Assembly: GCF_900450705.1 (NCBI RefSeq)
Contig: NZ_UGHK01000002.1
Coordinates: 1,116,001-1,180,000, forward strand
Origin: Avibacterium paragallinarum
GTDB taxonomy: Bacteria; Pseudomonadota; Gammaproteobacteria; Enterobacterales; Pasteurellaceae
DNA length: 64,000 bases
Reading direction: 5' to 3'
In this document: positions 52,784-61,010 of the stretch, piece after piece
Layout of the letters: every line of letters begins with the position of its first letter
Position numbering within the stretch: the first letter of the stretch is position 1
Notes under the pieces: model-generated
What the model saw: the letters and a program-made list of their open reading frames with translations, nothing else
Database searches by the model: none
What the model was told of the DNA's origin: nothing
Position numbers and translations under genes: made by a program

Positions 52784-53173
52784 TTATTTTCTTACGGCAA
52801 TCGCTTCAATTTCTAAGCCCACATCTTTAGGCAAACGAGCCACTTCCACACAAGAACGTGCAGGGAAATTAGGGTGATTATTTTCTTTAAAGAAACGTTC
52901 ATATTCTGCATTTACTATAGCAAAATCATTTAAGTCTTTAACAAAAACCGTCGTTTTCACAATATCAGCCACGCTTAAACCTGCTTGCTCAATAATGGCT
53001 TTAACATTTTCTAAAGATTGGCGTGCTTGAGCCACAATATCCACAGGCACTTCACCTGTTGCAGGATTAACCGGAATTTGCCCAGAAGTTAGCACTAAAT
53101 TGCCTAAATCCACCGCTTGTACATAAGGCCCAATCGCCGCTGGTGCTTTTTCGGTATGAATAATTTTTGTCAT
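52784..53173 (-). CDS. ridA: RidA/YjgF-family enamine/imine deaminase
   Basis: The start MTKIIHTEKAPAAIGPYVQA at 53173 has AAAGGAAAT upstream; the longer frame lacks an RBS. The 129-residue protein has TSGQIPVNPATGEVPVD, the catalytic Arg in NFPARSCVEVARLPKDVGLE. It hydrolyses 2-aminoacrylate released by PLP enzymes. Confidence 0.94.
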   Translation of the reverse strand: MTKIIHTEKAPAAIGPYVQAVDLGNLVLTSGQIPVNPATGEVPVDIVAQARQSLENVKAIIEQAGLSVADIVKTTVFVKDLNDFAIVNAEYERFFKENNHPNFPARSCVEVARLPKDVGLEIEAIAVRK

Positions 53174-53263
53174 TTTATTTCCTTTTATTGAATGAAAAGA
53201 TGGTTTTATTCTATGCAATCTTGCCGAAAACTGAAAGGAAAATCTATTTGTATAACGTGCTTA

Positions 53264-53548
53264 TTAAGGACGTGGATAAAGCCTGCGACTATGAATAATG
53301 GTTTTGATATGCACTTCATCGTTTAAAATATCATAAACAATACGATAACCACGACAAAAGGCTTCGCGCGTTCCATCATTGCGCATTCGACCGATAGCTT
53401 GGGGCATAAAGGCAATCATATCAATTTTGGCGTGAATATCTTGGTAGAGTTTCATACCACTGATGAAAGAATAGGTAAATTCAGCTACATTTTCTACAAT
53501 ATGATTGATGTTATTTTGTGCTTCTTGGCTAACAATAACCTTATACAT
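53264..53548 (-). CDS. RelE/ParE-superfamily toxin
   Basis: The start MYKVIVSQEAQNNINHIVEN at 53548 overlaps the antitoxin stop by 8 bp. The 94-residue protein has the family pattern GRMRNDGTREAFCRGYRIVY and ends HIKTIIHSRRLYP, typical of ParE-type toxins. Antitoxin-first order fits ParDE/RelBE. Confidence 0.85.
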   Translation of the reverse strand: MYKVIVSQEAQNNINHIVENVAEFTYSFISGMKLYQDIHAKIDMIAFMPQAIGRMRNDGTREAFCRGYRIVYDILNDEVHIKTIIHSRRLYPRP

Positions 53549-53714
53549 AGGAATGATTTTCCATTTCTTCGAATTCACGCGCCTTGCGTTCAAGCAATGC
53601 AAGTGTTTGTCGTCTGGATTCTTCTAGCGTTAAAACACGCCCCGCTTTAAAATCTTCATCAGCACGGCGGATTTTTTCCGCTAAAAATTCATCATAACCT
53701 TTTTCTTTAAACAT
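53541..53714 (-). CDS. Small antitoxin partner of the RelE/ParE toxin
   Basis: A 57-residue protein, MFKEKGYDEFLAEKIRRADE then GRVLTLEESRRQTLALLERK, helical and charged as in short antitoxins that wrap the toxin. AAAGAG lies upstream of ATG. It lacks a clear RHH or HTH region. Pairing rests on overlap with the toxin gene. Confidence 0.75.
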   Translation of the reverse strand: MFKEKGYDEFLAEKIRRADEDFKAGRVLTLEESRRQTLALLERKAREFEEMENHSYV

Positions 53715-53849
53715 TTGGTTTCTCTTTAATAGACTTGAACGAATATTGAACTGATCCTAGCACCTTTTCCATTGAACAACAACAGATTCAAGGGGCTTTA
53801 GTGTGTAGCAACTGTATTCAGCTAAAAAGCAAAAATACAAATTCGTTAA

Positions 53850-54794
53850 TTAAAGTGCGTGAGCGTCCCATTGCGAGTCATCGCGGACAATCGCATTTAA
53901 AATGGTGAGAAGTTTACGCATACAGGCGTTAATCGCCACTTTGAACGCCTTACCATTAGCACGTAAGCGTTCGTAAAATTGTTTAAGTTTAGGCTCAAAA
54001 CGCACACAAACAAATGTTGCCATATACAGTGCATTTCGTACGGCTTTGCGACCACCTGAACAGCGGCTTTTCCATTTGGTGTTGCCACTTTCTTTAGGAT
54101 GGGGTGCAACACCAACAAGTGAAGCGATTTGTTTATGTGTGTATTGACCTAACTCAGGCAACATTGACATCAAAACGGCTATTGTTTGTGTACCCAACCC
54201 TTTGATGTCTTTAAACTTTTTTATTGTATCGTCAAAATGTTTGAGATGCTGTTCGATTTCCCTATCCAGCTCATCAATACGCAGGCTGAGATAGTCGATA
54301 TGCTGTTCAACACTGAATACTTGTGTGGAATGAACTTGTTCAAGGCGGTTTTTCTCCGCAAAACGCATTTCAACAAGCTGATTACGGCGTGAAACAAGGG
54401 CTTCAAGCTGTTCCTGCTCGGGAGTGGGTGGTATGTAAAGCTGCTGTGCTACATTATCACGCATTGCGAGCATTTGGGCGTAAAAAGCCAACATTTTGGC
54501 GTCTTTATTGTCGGTTTTTGCTAGTGACTGCGACATCGCAAACTGATTGGTTTGTCGCGGGTTAGCAATCACCACACGAAAGCCTGTGCGGTGGAGTGCT
54601 TTAGCTAATGGGAGTTCAAGCCCACCGGTGCTTTCAAGGACAATTAAGTCCACACTGAAACGACGTAAATACTCAATGGTATGTGCAATCCCTTTCGGAT
54701 TGTTGGTTTCGGTCTTAGTTCGTTTTTGGGTAGAAAGCCCAATGACGAAATGACGTTTAGCAACATCAATACCACAATAAGTTTGTTCATTCAT
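53850..54794 (-). CDS. IS110-family transposase (DEDD + serine)
   Basis: The start MNEQTYCGIDVAKRHFVIGL at 54794. RuvC-like residues are D in GIDVAKRHF, E in VLESTGGLELPLAKAL, and the D pair in SLAKTDNKDAKMLAFYA. The C-terminal Transposase_20 domain is FKDIKGLGTQTIAVLMSMLP to RCSGGRKAVRNALYMATFVC with the catalytic Ser. 314 residues, full length. Confidence 0.95.
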   Translation of the reverse strand: MNEQTYCGIDVAKRHFVIGLSTQKRTKTETNNPKGIAHTIEYLRRFSVDLIVLESTGGLELPLAKALHRTGFRVVIANPRQTNQFAMSQSLAKTDNKDAKMLAFYAQMLAMRDNVAQQLYIPPTPEQEQLEALVSRRNQLVEMRFAEKNRLEQVHSTQVFSVEQHIDYLSLRIDELDREIEQHLKHFDDTIKKFKDIKGLGTQTIAVLMSMLPELGQYTHKQIASLVGVAPHPKESGNTKWKSRCSGGRKAVRNALYMATFVCVRFEPKLKQFYERLRANGKAFKVAINACMRKLLTILNAIVRDDSQWDAHAL

Positions 54795-54853
54795 CATTAA
54801 CCTGCCTTGCATTCGGGTTTAAGTCTGGCAACTGTTCGGTTTTTTGGTGAAAT

Positions 54854-54916
54854 GTTATCTGCTCTCATTGCTACAACTCGGTTTGTTGCCTGGGGCGGAC
54901 GCGAGATGCAGATAAC
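54854..54916 (-). ncRNA. Candidate IS110 bridge RNA
   Basis: GTTATCTGC (54854-54862) and GCAGATAAC (54908-54916) form a 9-bp stem closing a loop with internal pairing potential (ACAAC/GTTG), in the non-coding end upstream of the transposase. IS110 elements encode a guide (bridge) RNA at this place. Target- and donor-binding loops were not resolved. Confidence 0.4.
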
Positions 54917-54956
54917 GGGGTTTTGTTGCTATTTTATATTAATTTTAATATACAAG

Positions 54957-54978
54957 GGGCGGACCGATGTGTCCGCCC
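54957..54978. repeat. REP-like palindrome 1
   Basis: GGGCGGAC-cgatgt-GTCCGCCC, a perfect 8-bp dyad of the GGGCGAACACATAGGTTCGCCC type. It lies beside the IS110 right end. Confidence 0.6.
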
Positions 54979-55003
54979 AACATTTAACACAACCACTCTA
55001 TTC

Positions 55004-55025
55004 GGGCAGGCACACAGCCTAGCCC
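55004..55025. repeat. REP-like palindrome 2
   Basis: GGGCAGGCACACAGCCTAGCCC, a related but imperfect dyad followed by TACAC. Confidence 0.5.
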
Positions 55026-55056
55026 TACACAAATCATCAAAAGAGCGGTTAAAAAC

Positions 55057-55638
55057 TCACAACGGATTTAACGCATTAATCAGTCTAATTTCCTCATAGT
55101 CAGCTAAATCCGTGAGAAAAATTGACCGCACTTTAATTTTATTTTGTTGTAGCAATGCGGTGCGTTGGGTGCCGATTAACAATGGGCTGTCGGGGGTGAA
55201 CCATTGTGAGCCTTGGCGTAACACCAGATTACCAATGGAACAATCCGTTACCTTACCATTTTTGATAATCATAATCTCATCGCAGTCGCCTTTTTGTTTC
55301 AGCAATTCATTGAAAATAGCACGGTCACTGTATTTGAGGTGGTAGTCAATGTCATCGCAAATTACGGGTTGAAAGCGTTGGTAGGTTTTACGCTGATAGG
55401 GAAAACATTGCAGGTGATATTGCGTGGCGTTGTAGTCGATACGGCAGCGGATAAGCGAGCTTTGGTTGTTCGCCCAAAGTACGGTGTTTTTTCGCAGAAT
55501 TTTTGCTAGGGAAAAAATTTCATAAGGTTGCCCTGCATAAAATTCACGCAGACTAGTTTCATAACGCTGTTGGTGTTGGGCAAGATTTTGCACTTGTCCC
55601 TTTTCAATGCATAGGGTTTCAAACAGAGGAAAATTCAT
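55057..55638 (-). CDS. pabC: Aminodeoxychorismate lyase-like, PLP class IV
   Basis: A 193-residue class IV PLP protein: FPLFETLCIEKGQVQNLAQH, RCRIDYNATQYHLQCFPY, the Glu region KGDCDEIMIIKNGKVTDCSI with GNLVL, and PLLIGTQRTALL. It releases pyruvate from aminodeoxychorismate to give p-aminobenzoate. It is shorter than E. coli PabC but normal for Pasteurellaceae-type proteins. pabB precedes with a 1-bp overlap. Confidence 0.85.
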   Translation of the reverse strand: MNFPLFETLCIEKGQVQNLAQHQQRYETSLREFYAGQPYEIFSLAKILRKNTVLWANNQSSLIRCRIDYNATQYHLQCFPYQRKTYQRFQPVICDDIDYHLKYSDRAIFNELLKQKGDCDEIMIIKNGKVTDCSIGNLVLRQGSQWFTPDSPLLIGTQRTALLQQNKIKVRSIFLTDLADYEEIRLINALNPL

Positions 55639-56633
55639 TATTTTTCACCTTCCTGATATTTAAGTGGAACATAAATTTTCTCTAACAATTCTTGATATTC
55701 TTGCGCTGCTTGGCTTTGAATAGTGATGCCGCCGCCACTGTGGAAAGCAGTGTTTCCGTTTTGCTGAGAAATAAAGCGAATGGCCACCGCACTTTCTAGG
55801 CTTTCGCCGTTAAAAATACCAAACACGCCAGTGTAATAGCCCCGTGGTGCTAGTTCGGCTTGTTGAATGGTGGCAACGGTTTTTTCTTTCGGCGCACCGC
55901 TGATTGAGCCAGCGGGTAAAAGTTGGCTAAGCATTGTGCCGATGTTGGCTTGCCAGTTTTTCTTAAGATCGGCACAAATTTCAGAACTTGTTTGCCAGAT
56001 CGCGCCACGTTCGGTAAAAATCTTTTCTAAATAACGAAAGCGTTTTACTTGCACATTTTGCCCTACGATAGCCAGATCATTACGCATTAAATCCACAATG
56101 GTGTAATGTTCCCGTTGTTCTTTTTCGCAATTGAGCAATTGATTTTCTGCATCAGGCAAGTTGGCATTAATCGTGCCTTTCATTGGGTAAGTGAAAATTT
56201 GGTTATGCGAGATTTTCACGAAAGGTTCAGGGGAAAAGCAGACAAACTCGTTTTTAAACAAGAGTTTATATTTCGCCTGCGTGGCAGAAAAAAGTGTATT
56301 TAGATCGTAATTTATCGCAATCGGCGTGGCATAAGTCAGATTAAGCAAATAGGAATTTCCTTGCTGTAACGCTTGCTGCACAATCTCAAAACCTTGCTGA
56401 TAAGTGGCGAAATCAATGGGAAATTTTTCTAGCTTAAAGGGCTGTTTTGGGGGGGCTTTTTGTGCCGTTGCAAGATTATTTTGGCTGGCAAATTCAAACC
56501 AAATGCCTTGCTCTGCACATTGTTCAAGAGGGCAAATGATGGGCTTTTGCTGTTCAAAATCAATCAAAAAGAAAAAGGGCGTTCGCTGGTTTCCTAGTTG
56601 GTTGGCTTGTGAAATCAAGTCATTCAATAGCAT
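55638..56633 (-). CDS. pabB: Aminodeoxychorismate synthase component I
   Basis: A 331-residue chorismate-binding enzyme. The core is QGNSYLLNLTYATPIAI, FTYPMKGTINANLPDAENQL, REHYTIVDLMRNDLAIVGQN, LLPAGSISGAPKEKTVATIQ and GYYTGVFGIFNG. It lacks the longer N-terminal domain of E. coli PabB. With PabA it aminates chorismate for folate synthesis. Confidence 0.92.
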   Translation of the reverse strand: MLLNDLISQANQLGNQRTPFFFLIDFEQQKPIICPLEQCAEQGIWFEFASQNNLATAQKAPPKQPFKLEKFPIDFATYQQGFEIVQQALQQGNSYLLNLTYATPIAINYDLNTLFSATQAKYKLLFKNEFVCFSPEPFVKISHNQIFTYPMKGTINANLPDAENQLLNCEKEQREHYTIVDLMRNDLAIVGQNVQVKRFRYLEKIFTERGAIWQTSSEICADLKKNWQANIGTMLSQLLPAGSISGAPKEKTVATIQQAELAPRGYYTGVFGIFNGESLESAVAIRFISQQNGNTAFHSGGGITIQSQAAQEYQELLEKIYVPLKYQEGEK

Positions 56634-56689
56634 AAAAAGGGCTAATCAAGTAAGATAATCAAATGCCAGCATTGTAGAAAATCTTCAGA

Positions 56690-57259
56690 ATGAACACAAA
56701 TTTATTAATTATCAATAATCACGATTCTTTTACCTATAATTTAGTGGATTTAATTCGTCAATTTGACGTGCCGTTTTCTGTGGTGAATGTGGAACAGCTA
56801 AACCTTGATGAAGTGGACAATTTTAGCCATATTTTGATTTCTCCTGGCCCTGATGTGCCGAGTGCTTATCCACAACTGTTTGCGATGTTGGAACACTATC
56901 AGCATAGCAAATCGATTTTAGGGGTTTGTCTTGGGCATCAAACCCTATGCCAGTTTTTTGGTGCAACCTTGTATAATTTACCGCAAGTGCGACACGGGCA
57001 AGCGAAACAAATCAAAGTGCGGTCAAATTCTGCCCTATTTTTCGGCTTGCCTACGCAATTTCAAATTGGGCTTTACCATTCGTGGGCGGTCTCGCAGCAG
57101 CATTTTCCGCCACAATTGGAGATTACCGCCACTTGCGAAGACGATGTGATTATGGCAATGCAGCATCGCCATTTGCCGATTTTTGGCGTACAATTTCACC
57201 CAGAATCCTATATTTCAGAACAGGGTAAGGCGTTAATTGCTAACTGGTTGAAAACTTAA
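56690..57259 (+). CDS. pabA: Glutamine amidotransferase subunit (PabA/TrpG type)
   Basis: A 189-residue class I amidotransferase. Catalytic Cys in SILGVCLGHQTLCQFFG and His-x-Glu in GVQFHPESYISEQGK; N-terminal INNHDSFTYNLVDLIRQF. Divergent from pabB, 56 bp apart, so ammonia supply to PabB is the likely role. A TrpG role cannot be excluded from sequence. Confidence 0.88.
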   Translation: MNTNLLIINNHDSFTYNLVDLIRQFDVPFSVVNVEQLNLDEVDNFSHILISPGPDVPSAYPQLFAMLEHYQHSKSILGVCLGHQTLCQFFGATLYNLPQVRHGQAKQIKVRSNSALFFGLPTQFQIGLYHSWAVSQQHFPPQLEITATCEDDVIMAMQHRHLPIFGVQFHPESYISEQGKALIANWLKT

Positions 57260-57282
57260 AGCTATCAAATTTTTGATAATAA

Positions 57283-57319
57283 ATAGTTTTAAACTATCAA
57301 ATCTATCATTTATATCCAT
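57283..57319 (+). promoter_or_regulatory. OxyR-like binding site upstream of dps
   Basis: ATAGTTTTAAACTAT (57283-57297) matches the half-element ATAGNTNNNANCTAT exactly. Seven bases later ATCATTTATATCCAT (57305-57319) matches at 7 of 10 fixed positions. The spacing is that of the full OxyR consensus. A TATCAT -10 and the dps RBS AGAGGAGA follow. Confidence 0.65.
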
Positions 57320-57377
57320 TTTATTTGTAAGGGATTAATCCCTATCATACTTCCAACAAAATAGAGGAGAACATACT

Positions 57378-57857
57378 ATGGCAACAAATATCGGCTTAGA
57401 CAAAGCAACTTCAGAAAAATTAGCACAAGAACTCAATAACTTACTTGCGACTTATCAAGTATTTTATATGAACGTGCGTGGTTATCACTGGAACATTAAA
57501 GGGGTAAACTTCTTTGAATTACACGCAAAATTTGAAGAAATTTATGATGATTTAGTGGTGAAAGTGGACGAAATCGCAGAGCGTATTTTGACTTTAGGCT
57601 ATACGCCAAGCAATGCGTTCAGCGAATATTTAACCAAATCTTTAATTAAAGAACACGTTAGTGTAAGCGAAGCACAAGAATGCTTAAGCGGTACGTTAAG
57701 TGGTTTCAAAACCTTGTTGGAACAACAACGCGAAATCCTCGCCTTAGCTGCCGATGCTGATGATGAAGGTACAGCTTCACAAATGAGCGACTACATCAAA
57801 GAGCAAGAAAAATTAGTGTGGATGTTTACTGCTGCTTGTGAAAGTTGCAATAAATAA
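57378..57857 (+). CDS. dps: Dps DNA-binding ferritin-like protein
   Basis: A 159-residue mini-ferritin. Ferroxidase ligands lie in NVRGYHWNIKGVNFFELHAK (His) and FEEIYDDLVVKVDEIAERIL (Glu/Asp). The fold continues LGYTPSNAFSEYLTKSLIKE. It oxidises and stores iron and protects DNA from peroxide. The N-terminus is short with few lysines, so strong DNA binding is not certain. Confidence 0.93.
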   Translation: MATNIGLDKATSEKLAQELNNLLATYQVFYMNVRGYHWNIKGVNFFELHAKFEEIYDDLVVKVDEIAERILTLGYTPSNAFSEYLTKSLIKEHVSVSEAQECLSGTLSGFKTLLEQQREILALAADADDEGTASQMSDYIKEQEKLVWMFTAACESCNK

Positions 57858-57873
57858 TTACAAACTTTACTGA

Positions 57874-57900
57874 AAAGGCGATCGATGGATCGCCTTTTTT
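57874..57900 (+). terminator. dps terminator
   Basis: AAAGGCGAT-cgatgg-ATCGCCTTTTTT. Confidence 0.9.
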
Positions 57901-58033
57901 ACTTTATATCTTTCATTGTGTTTTCGAATATCGCTTTAGGCTATGAGGATTTTCAATTTTTACTAGAAAAATGAGTAAAGATAAATACTTAATAATATAT
58001 AATAAAGTAAATTTGTCTTTGTAAGGAATGGTA

Positions 58034-58375
58034 ATGGAGTATAACCTCAACCAAAAAATCTTCGCCGCCGTTGTAAATAGCGAAAGTGGGGAAGTGAGTA
58101 ACCAAACGCGTTTTCATTATTTTCAACAAGGCACGATGATTTGGGCTGAGTACGCAGGCGGTGAAATTAAAAAAGGTTTTCTGATTGGCAAATTTATTTC
58201 TGATAATGAAATTAGCTTTACTTATCAACATCTTAATCAGCAATTTGAAAACCGCCTAGGCAAATGCGTTAGTAAAATTTCCTCCTTGCCTTCAGGCAAA
58301 TTGTGTTTAAATGAACAGTGGCAATGGCTAGACGGCGAGCAAGAAACAGGCGAATCAGTCATTGAAGAAATTTAA
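58034..58375 (+). CDS. Small conserved protein often labelled N-acetylglutamate synthase
   Basis: The start MEYNLNQKIFAAVVNSESGE at 58034 has AAGGA 6 nt upstream. The 113-residue protein is beta-rich (RFHYFQQGTMIWAEYAGGEI; ISFTYQHLNQQFENRLGKCV; WQWLDGEQETGESVIEEI). Databases often call this family N-acetylglutamate synthase, but no GNAT motif is visible here; the function is unknown. Confidence 0.8.
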   Translation: MEYNLNQKIFAAVVNSESGEVSNQTRFHYFQQGTMIWAEYAGGEIKKGFLIGKFISDNEISFTYQHLNQQFENRLGKCVSKISSLPSGKLCLNEQWQWLDGEQETGESVIEEI

Positions 58376-58455
58376 AAACTCATTGAGAAAAATTTAAAAT
58401 CAACTTAACAAAATCTAAGCATTTTAAAGTGCGGTGTTTTTAGGAAACATTTTTT

Positions 58456-59814
58456 ATGACAAAAGAAACCATTGTCGCCCAAGCCACGCCGATCGGACGT
58501 GGGGGCGTGGGGATTTTAAGGGTGTCAGGGCCTTTAGCCAATCAGGTGGCTGAAGAGGTGCTAGGCAAGCCTCTCAAACCGCGTTTGGCAAATTATTTGC
58601 CTTTCAAAGATAGCGATGGCACGGTGTTAGATCAGGGAATTGCGTTATTCTTCAAAGCCCCAAACTCTTTCACGGGCGAAGATGTGCTTGAATTGCAAGG
58701 ACACGGTGGGCAGATCATTTTAGATCTTCTCCTCAAACGCATTTTGCAAGTGAAAGGCGTTCGCTTAGCACGTCCAGGGGAATTTTCCGAGCAGGCATTT
58801 TTGAACGACAAACTCGATCTTGCACAAGCAGAGGCGATCGCCGATCTCATTGATGCCACTTCTGAGCAAGCAGCACGCTCAGCCTTAAAATCCTTGCAGG
58901 GGGAATTTTCCAACAAAATCAACCAGTTGGTGGATTCCGTCATTTATCTGCGAACCTATGTGGAAGCGGCGATCGATTTTCCTGATGAAGAAATTGATTT
59001 CTTAGCCGACGGCAAAATCGAAGCCAAATTGCGTGAAATTATTGCTCAACTTGACAGCGTGCGAGCGGAAGCCAAGCAAGGAACGATTTTGCGTGAGGGA
59101 ATGAAAGTAGTGATCGCGGGTCGCCCAAATGCGGGAAAATCTAGCCTACTTAATGCACTGGCAGGGCGTGAAGCTGCCATTGTTACCGATATCGCAGGCA
59201 CAACCCGTGATGTGTTGCGGGAACATATTCATATTGACGGAATGCCGTTGCATATCATTGATACCGCAGGCTTGCGTGATGCCACCGATGAAGTAGAACG
59301 CATTGGGATTCGCCGTGCGTGGGACGAAATTGAGCAAGCAGATCGCATTATCCTGATGTTGGACAGCACTGATAGCGAAGAAAATCTCGCGCAAGTGCGG
59401 TCAGAATTTTTGGCAAAATTGCCCGATAATATCCCTTTAACTCTTGTGCGAAACAAAGCGGATTTGAGTGGCGAGGCAGAAACTCTCCGCGAACAAAATG
59501 GGCAAACCACCATTAGCCTTTCAGCGAAAACCCAAGTGGGCGTGGACTTACTGCGTGAACATTTGAAGCAAGCAATGGGTTATAACACCAGTGCCGAAGG
59601 GGGCTTCTTAGCCCGCCGCCGCCATTTGGAAGCACTAGAACAAGCGGATTTACATTTGCAAGCAGGGCTAATTCAGCTCACTGAATTTCACGCGGGCGAA
59701 TTGCTCGCCGAAGAATTGCGAATGGTGCAAAATCACCTCAGCGAAATCACTGGGCAGTTTACCTCCGATGATTTACTCGGCAGCATCTTCAGCTCATTTT
59801 GTATCGGTAAATAA
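58456..59814 (+). CDS. mnmE: tRNA modification GTPase MnmE
   Basis: A 452-residue protein that, with MnmG, makes cmnm5U at wobble position 34. N-terminal folate domain [20 protein letters not shown]; helical domain; G domain with [29 protein letters not shown] and DTAGLRD; C-terminal IFSSFCIGK with the catalytic Cys. Full length. An uptake signal lies inside the gene (59394-59402). Confidence 0.98.
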   Translation: MTKETIVAQATPIGRGGVGILRVSGPLANQVAEEVLGKPLKPRLANYLPFKDSDGTVLDQGIALFFKAPNSFTGEDVLELQGHGGQIILDLLLKRILQVKGVRLARPGEFSEQAFLNDKLDLAQAEAIADLIDATSEQAARSALKSLQGEFSNKINQLVDSVIYLRTYVEAAIDFPDEEIDFLADGKIEAKLREIIAQLDSVRAEAKQGTILREGMKVVIAGRPNAGKSSLLNALAGREAAIVTDIAGTTRDVLREHIHIDGMPLHIIDTAGLRDATDEVERIGIRRAWDEIEQADRIILMLDSTDSEENLAQVRSEFLAKLPDNIPLTLVRNKADLSGEAETLREQNGQTTISLSAKTQVGVDLLREHLKQAMGYNTSAEGGFLARRRHLEALEQADLHLQAGLIQLTEFHAGELLAEELRMVQNHLSEITGQFTSDDLLGSIFSSFCIGK

Positions 59815-59894
59815 GTCGGTAGAAAATTAAAGTGCGGTGTGATTTTGTTATTTTATTATAATAATGCGATGATTTTTGATAACGGAATTAAATA

Positions 59895-60848
59895 ATGCAA
59901 TTAATTCGAGGATTGAACCATTTACCCCAAGCGTTGCAGCAGGGCTGTGCTTTAACCATTGGTAATTTTGACGGTGTGCATTTGGGGCATCAGGCTGTGC
60001 TACGCCATTTACGCGAAAAAGCCACGGCGTTGTCTTTGCCAATGGTGGTGATGTTGTTTGAGCCTCAGCCGAGCGAATATTTTATGGGGGATAAAGCACC
60101 GCCACGACTAATGCGATTGCGGGACAAATTAAGTGCATTAGCGGATTTGGGCGTGGATTATGTGGTTCGTATCAAATTTAATCGGGCTTTTGCTTCCCTT
60201 TCCGCCGAGCAGTTTATTCAAGAATACTTGGTACAGCGGCTCAAGGTGAAATTTTTGAGTATCGGCGATGATTTTCGCTTCGGTGCAGGGAGGCAAGGGG
60301 ATTTTGCCTTATTGCAACAAGCGGGCGAAAAATATGGCTTTACAGTGGAAGATAATTGCAGTTTTCAGCTGAATGAGCAACGTATTAGTAGCACGGCAAT
60401 TCGTCAAGCCTTGGCGGAAGACGATTTAGCCCTTGCCCAGCAATTATTAGGCAAGCCTTATTGTATTTATGGGCGCGTGGTGCAAGGCAATAAATTAGGG
60501 CGAACCATCGGCTTTCCTACCGCGAACATTCGTTTGCAACGCCAAGTCAATCCCGTCAAAGGGGTTTATGCGGTGAAAGTGAAATTGCCAAATGGTGCGG
60601 AATATAAGGGCGTGGCAAATATCGGTCGTCGCCCGACCATTAATGGTGTGAAGCAACTGCTCGAAGTTCATCTGTTTGATTTTAAACAAGATATTTATGG
60701 GCAACCCTTGCAAGTGGAACTCTGCGATAAAATCCGTGATGAGGTGAAATTCCCTTCTTTTGACTCGTTAAAAGAGCAAATTGCCAAAGATGTGGAAGTG
60801 GCAAAGGATTATTTTAGCCAAGCCAAAAGAACGAGTTCAATGGCTTAA
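59895..60848 (+). CDS. ribF: Bifunctional riboflavin kinase / FAD synthetase
   Basis: A 317-residue enzyme making FMN and FAD. The N-terminal nucleotidyltransferase has TIGNFDGVHLGHQAVLRHL and ISSTAIRQALAEDDLALAQQ. The C-terminal kinase has GRTIGFPTANIRLQRQVNP and GVANIGRRPTINGVKQLLEV. It precedes ileS, the usual gamma-proteobacterial order. Confidence 0.97.
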   Translation: MQLIRGLNHLPQALQQGCALTIGNFDGVHLGHQAVLRHLREKATALSLPMVVMLFEPQPSEYFMGDKAPPRLMRLRDKLSALADLGVDYVVRIKFNRAFASLSAEQFIQEYLVQRLKVKFLSIGDDFRFGAGRQGDFALLQQAGEKYGFTVEDNCSFQLNEQRISSTAIRQALAEDDLALAQQLLGKPYCIYGRVVQGNKLGRTIGFPTANIRLQRQVNPVKGVYAVKVKLPNGAEYKGVANIGRRPTINGVKQLLEVHLFDFKQDIYGQPLQVELCDKIRDEVKFPSFDSLKEQIAKDVEVAKDYFSQAKRTSSMA

Positions 60849-60898
60849 AGTGCGGTAAAAAAGTTTCCAAAAAAGCACCGCACTTTAATCAGGGATTG
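60845..60898. terminator. Inverted uptake-signal pair after ribF
   Basis: TTAAAGTGCGGT (60845-60856) and ACCGCACTTTAA (60887-60898) form a 12-bp stem with a 30-nt loop. It is a weak terminator because the loop is long. Confidence 0.5.
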
Positions 60899-61010
60899 AA
60901 TAACAATTCCCAGCCCCCATTCTTTAACATTAGGCTATTTATGCGTATAATGCGGGAATCATTGTGCATTAAATGCAAAATTTTATTTTTATACAACGTG
61001 GAAAAAACAA

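Larger units (their letters stand above)
53802..54950 (-). mobile_element. IS110-family insertion sequence, copy 1 (right end approximate)
   Basis: The left edge is set where 65 bp (53802-53866) match the last 65 bp of the window exactly. It contains one full transposase and an upstream structured non-coding segment. Inverted repeats are not seen, as usual for IS110. The right end cannot be fixed from one full copy; it lies between about 54,920 and 55,000. Confidence 0.8.

Noticed and set aside
53264-53714. Toxin-antitoxin pair as part of the IS110 element
   Set aside because: It lies outside the 53802 boundary that is shared with the second IS copy.
54957-54978. Palindrome as a terminator
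   Set aside because: No T-run on either strand and no gene end nearby; a REP-like repeat fits better.
58034-58375. N-acetylglutamate synthase function
   Set aside because: No acetyltransferase motif is present; the name is a propagated annotation.
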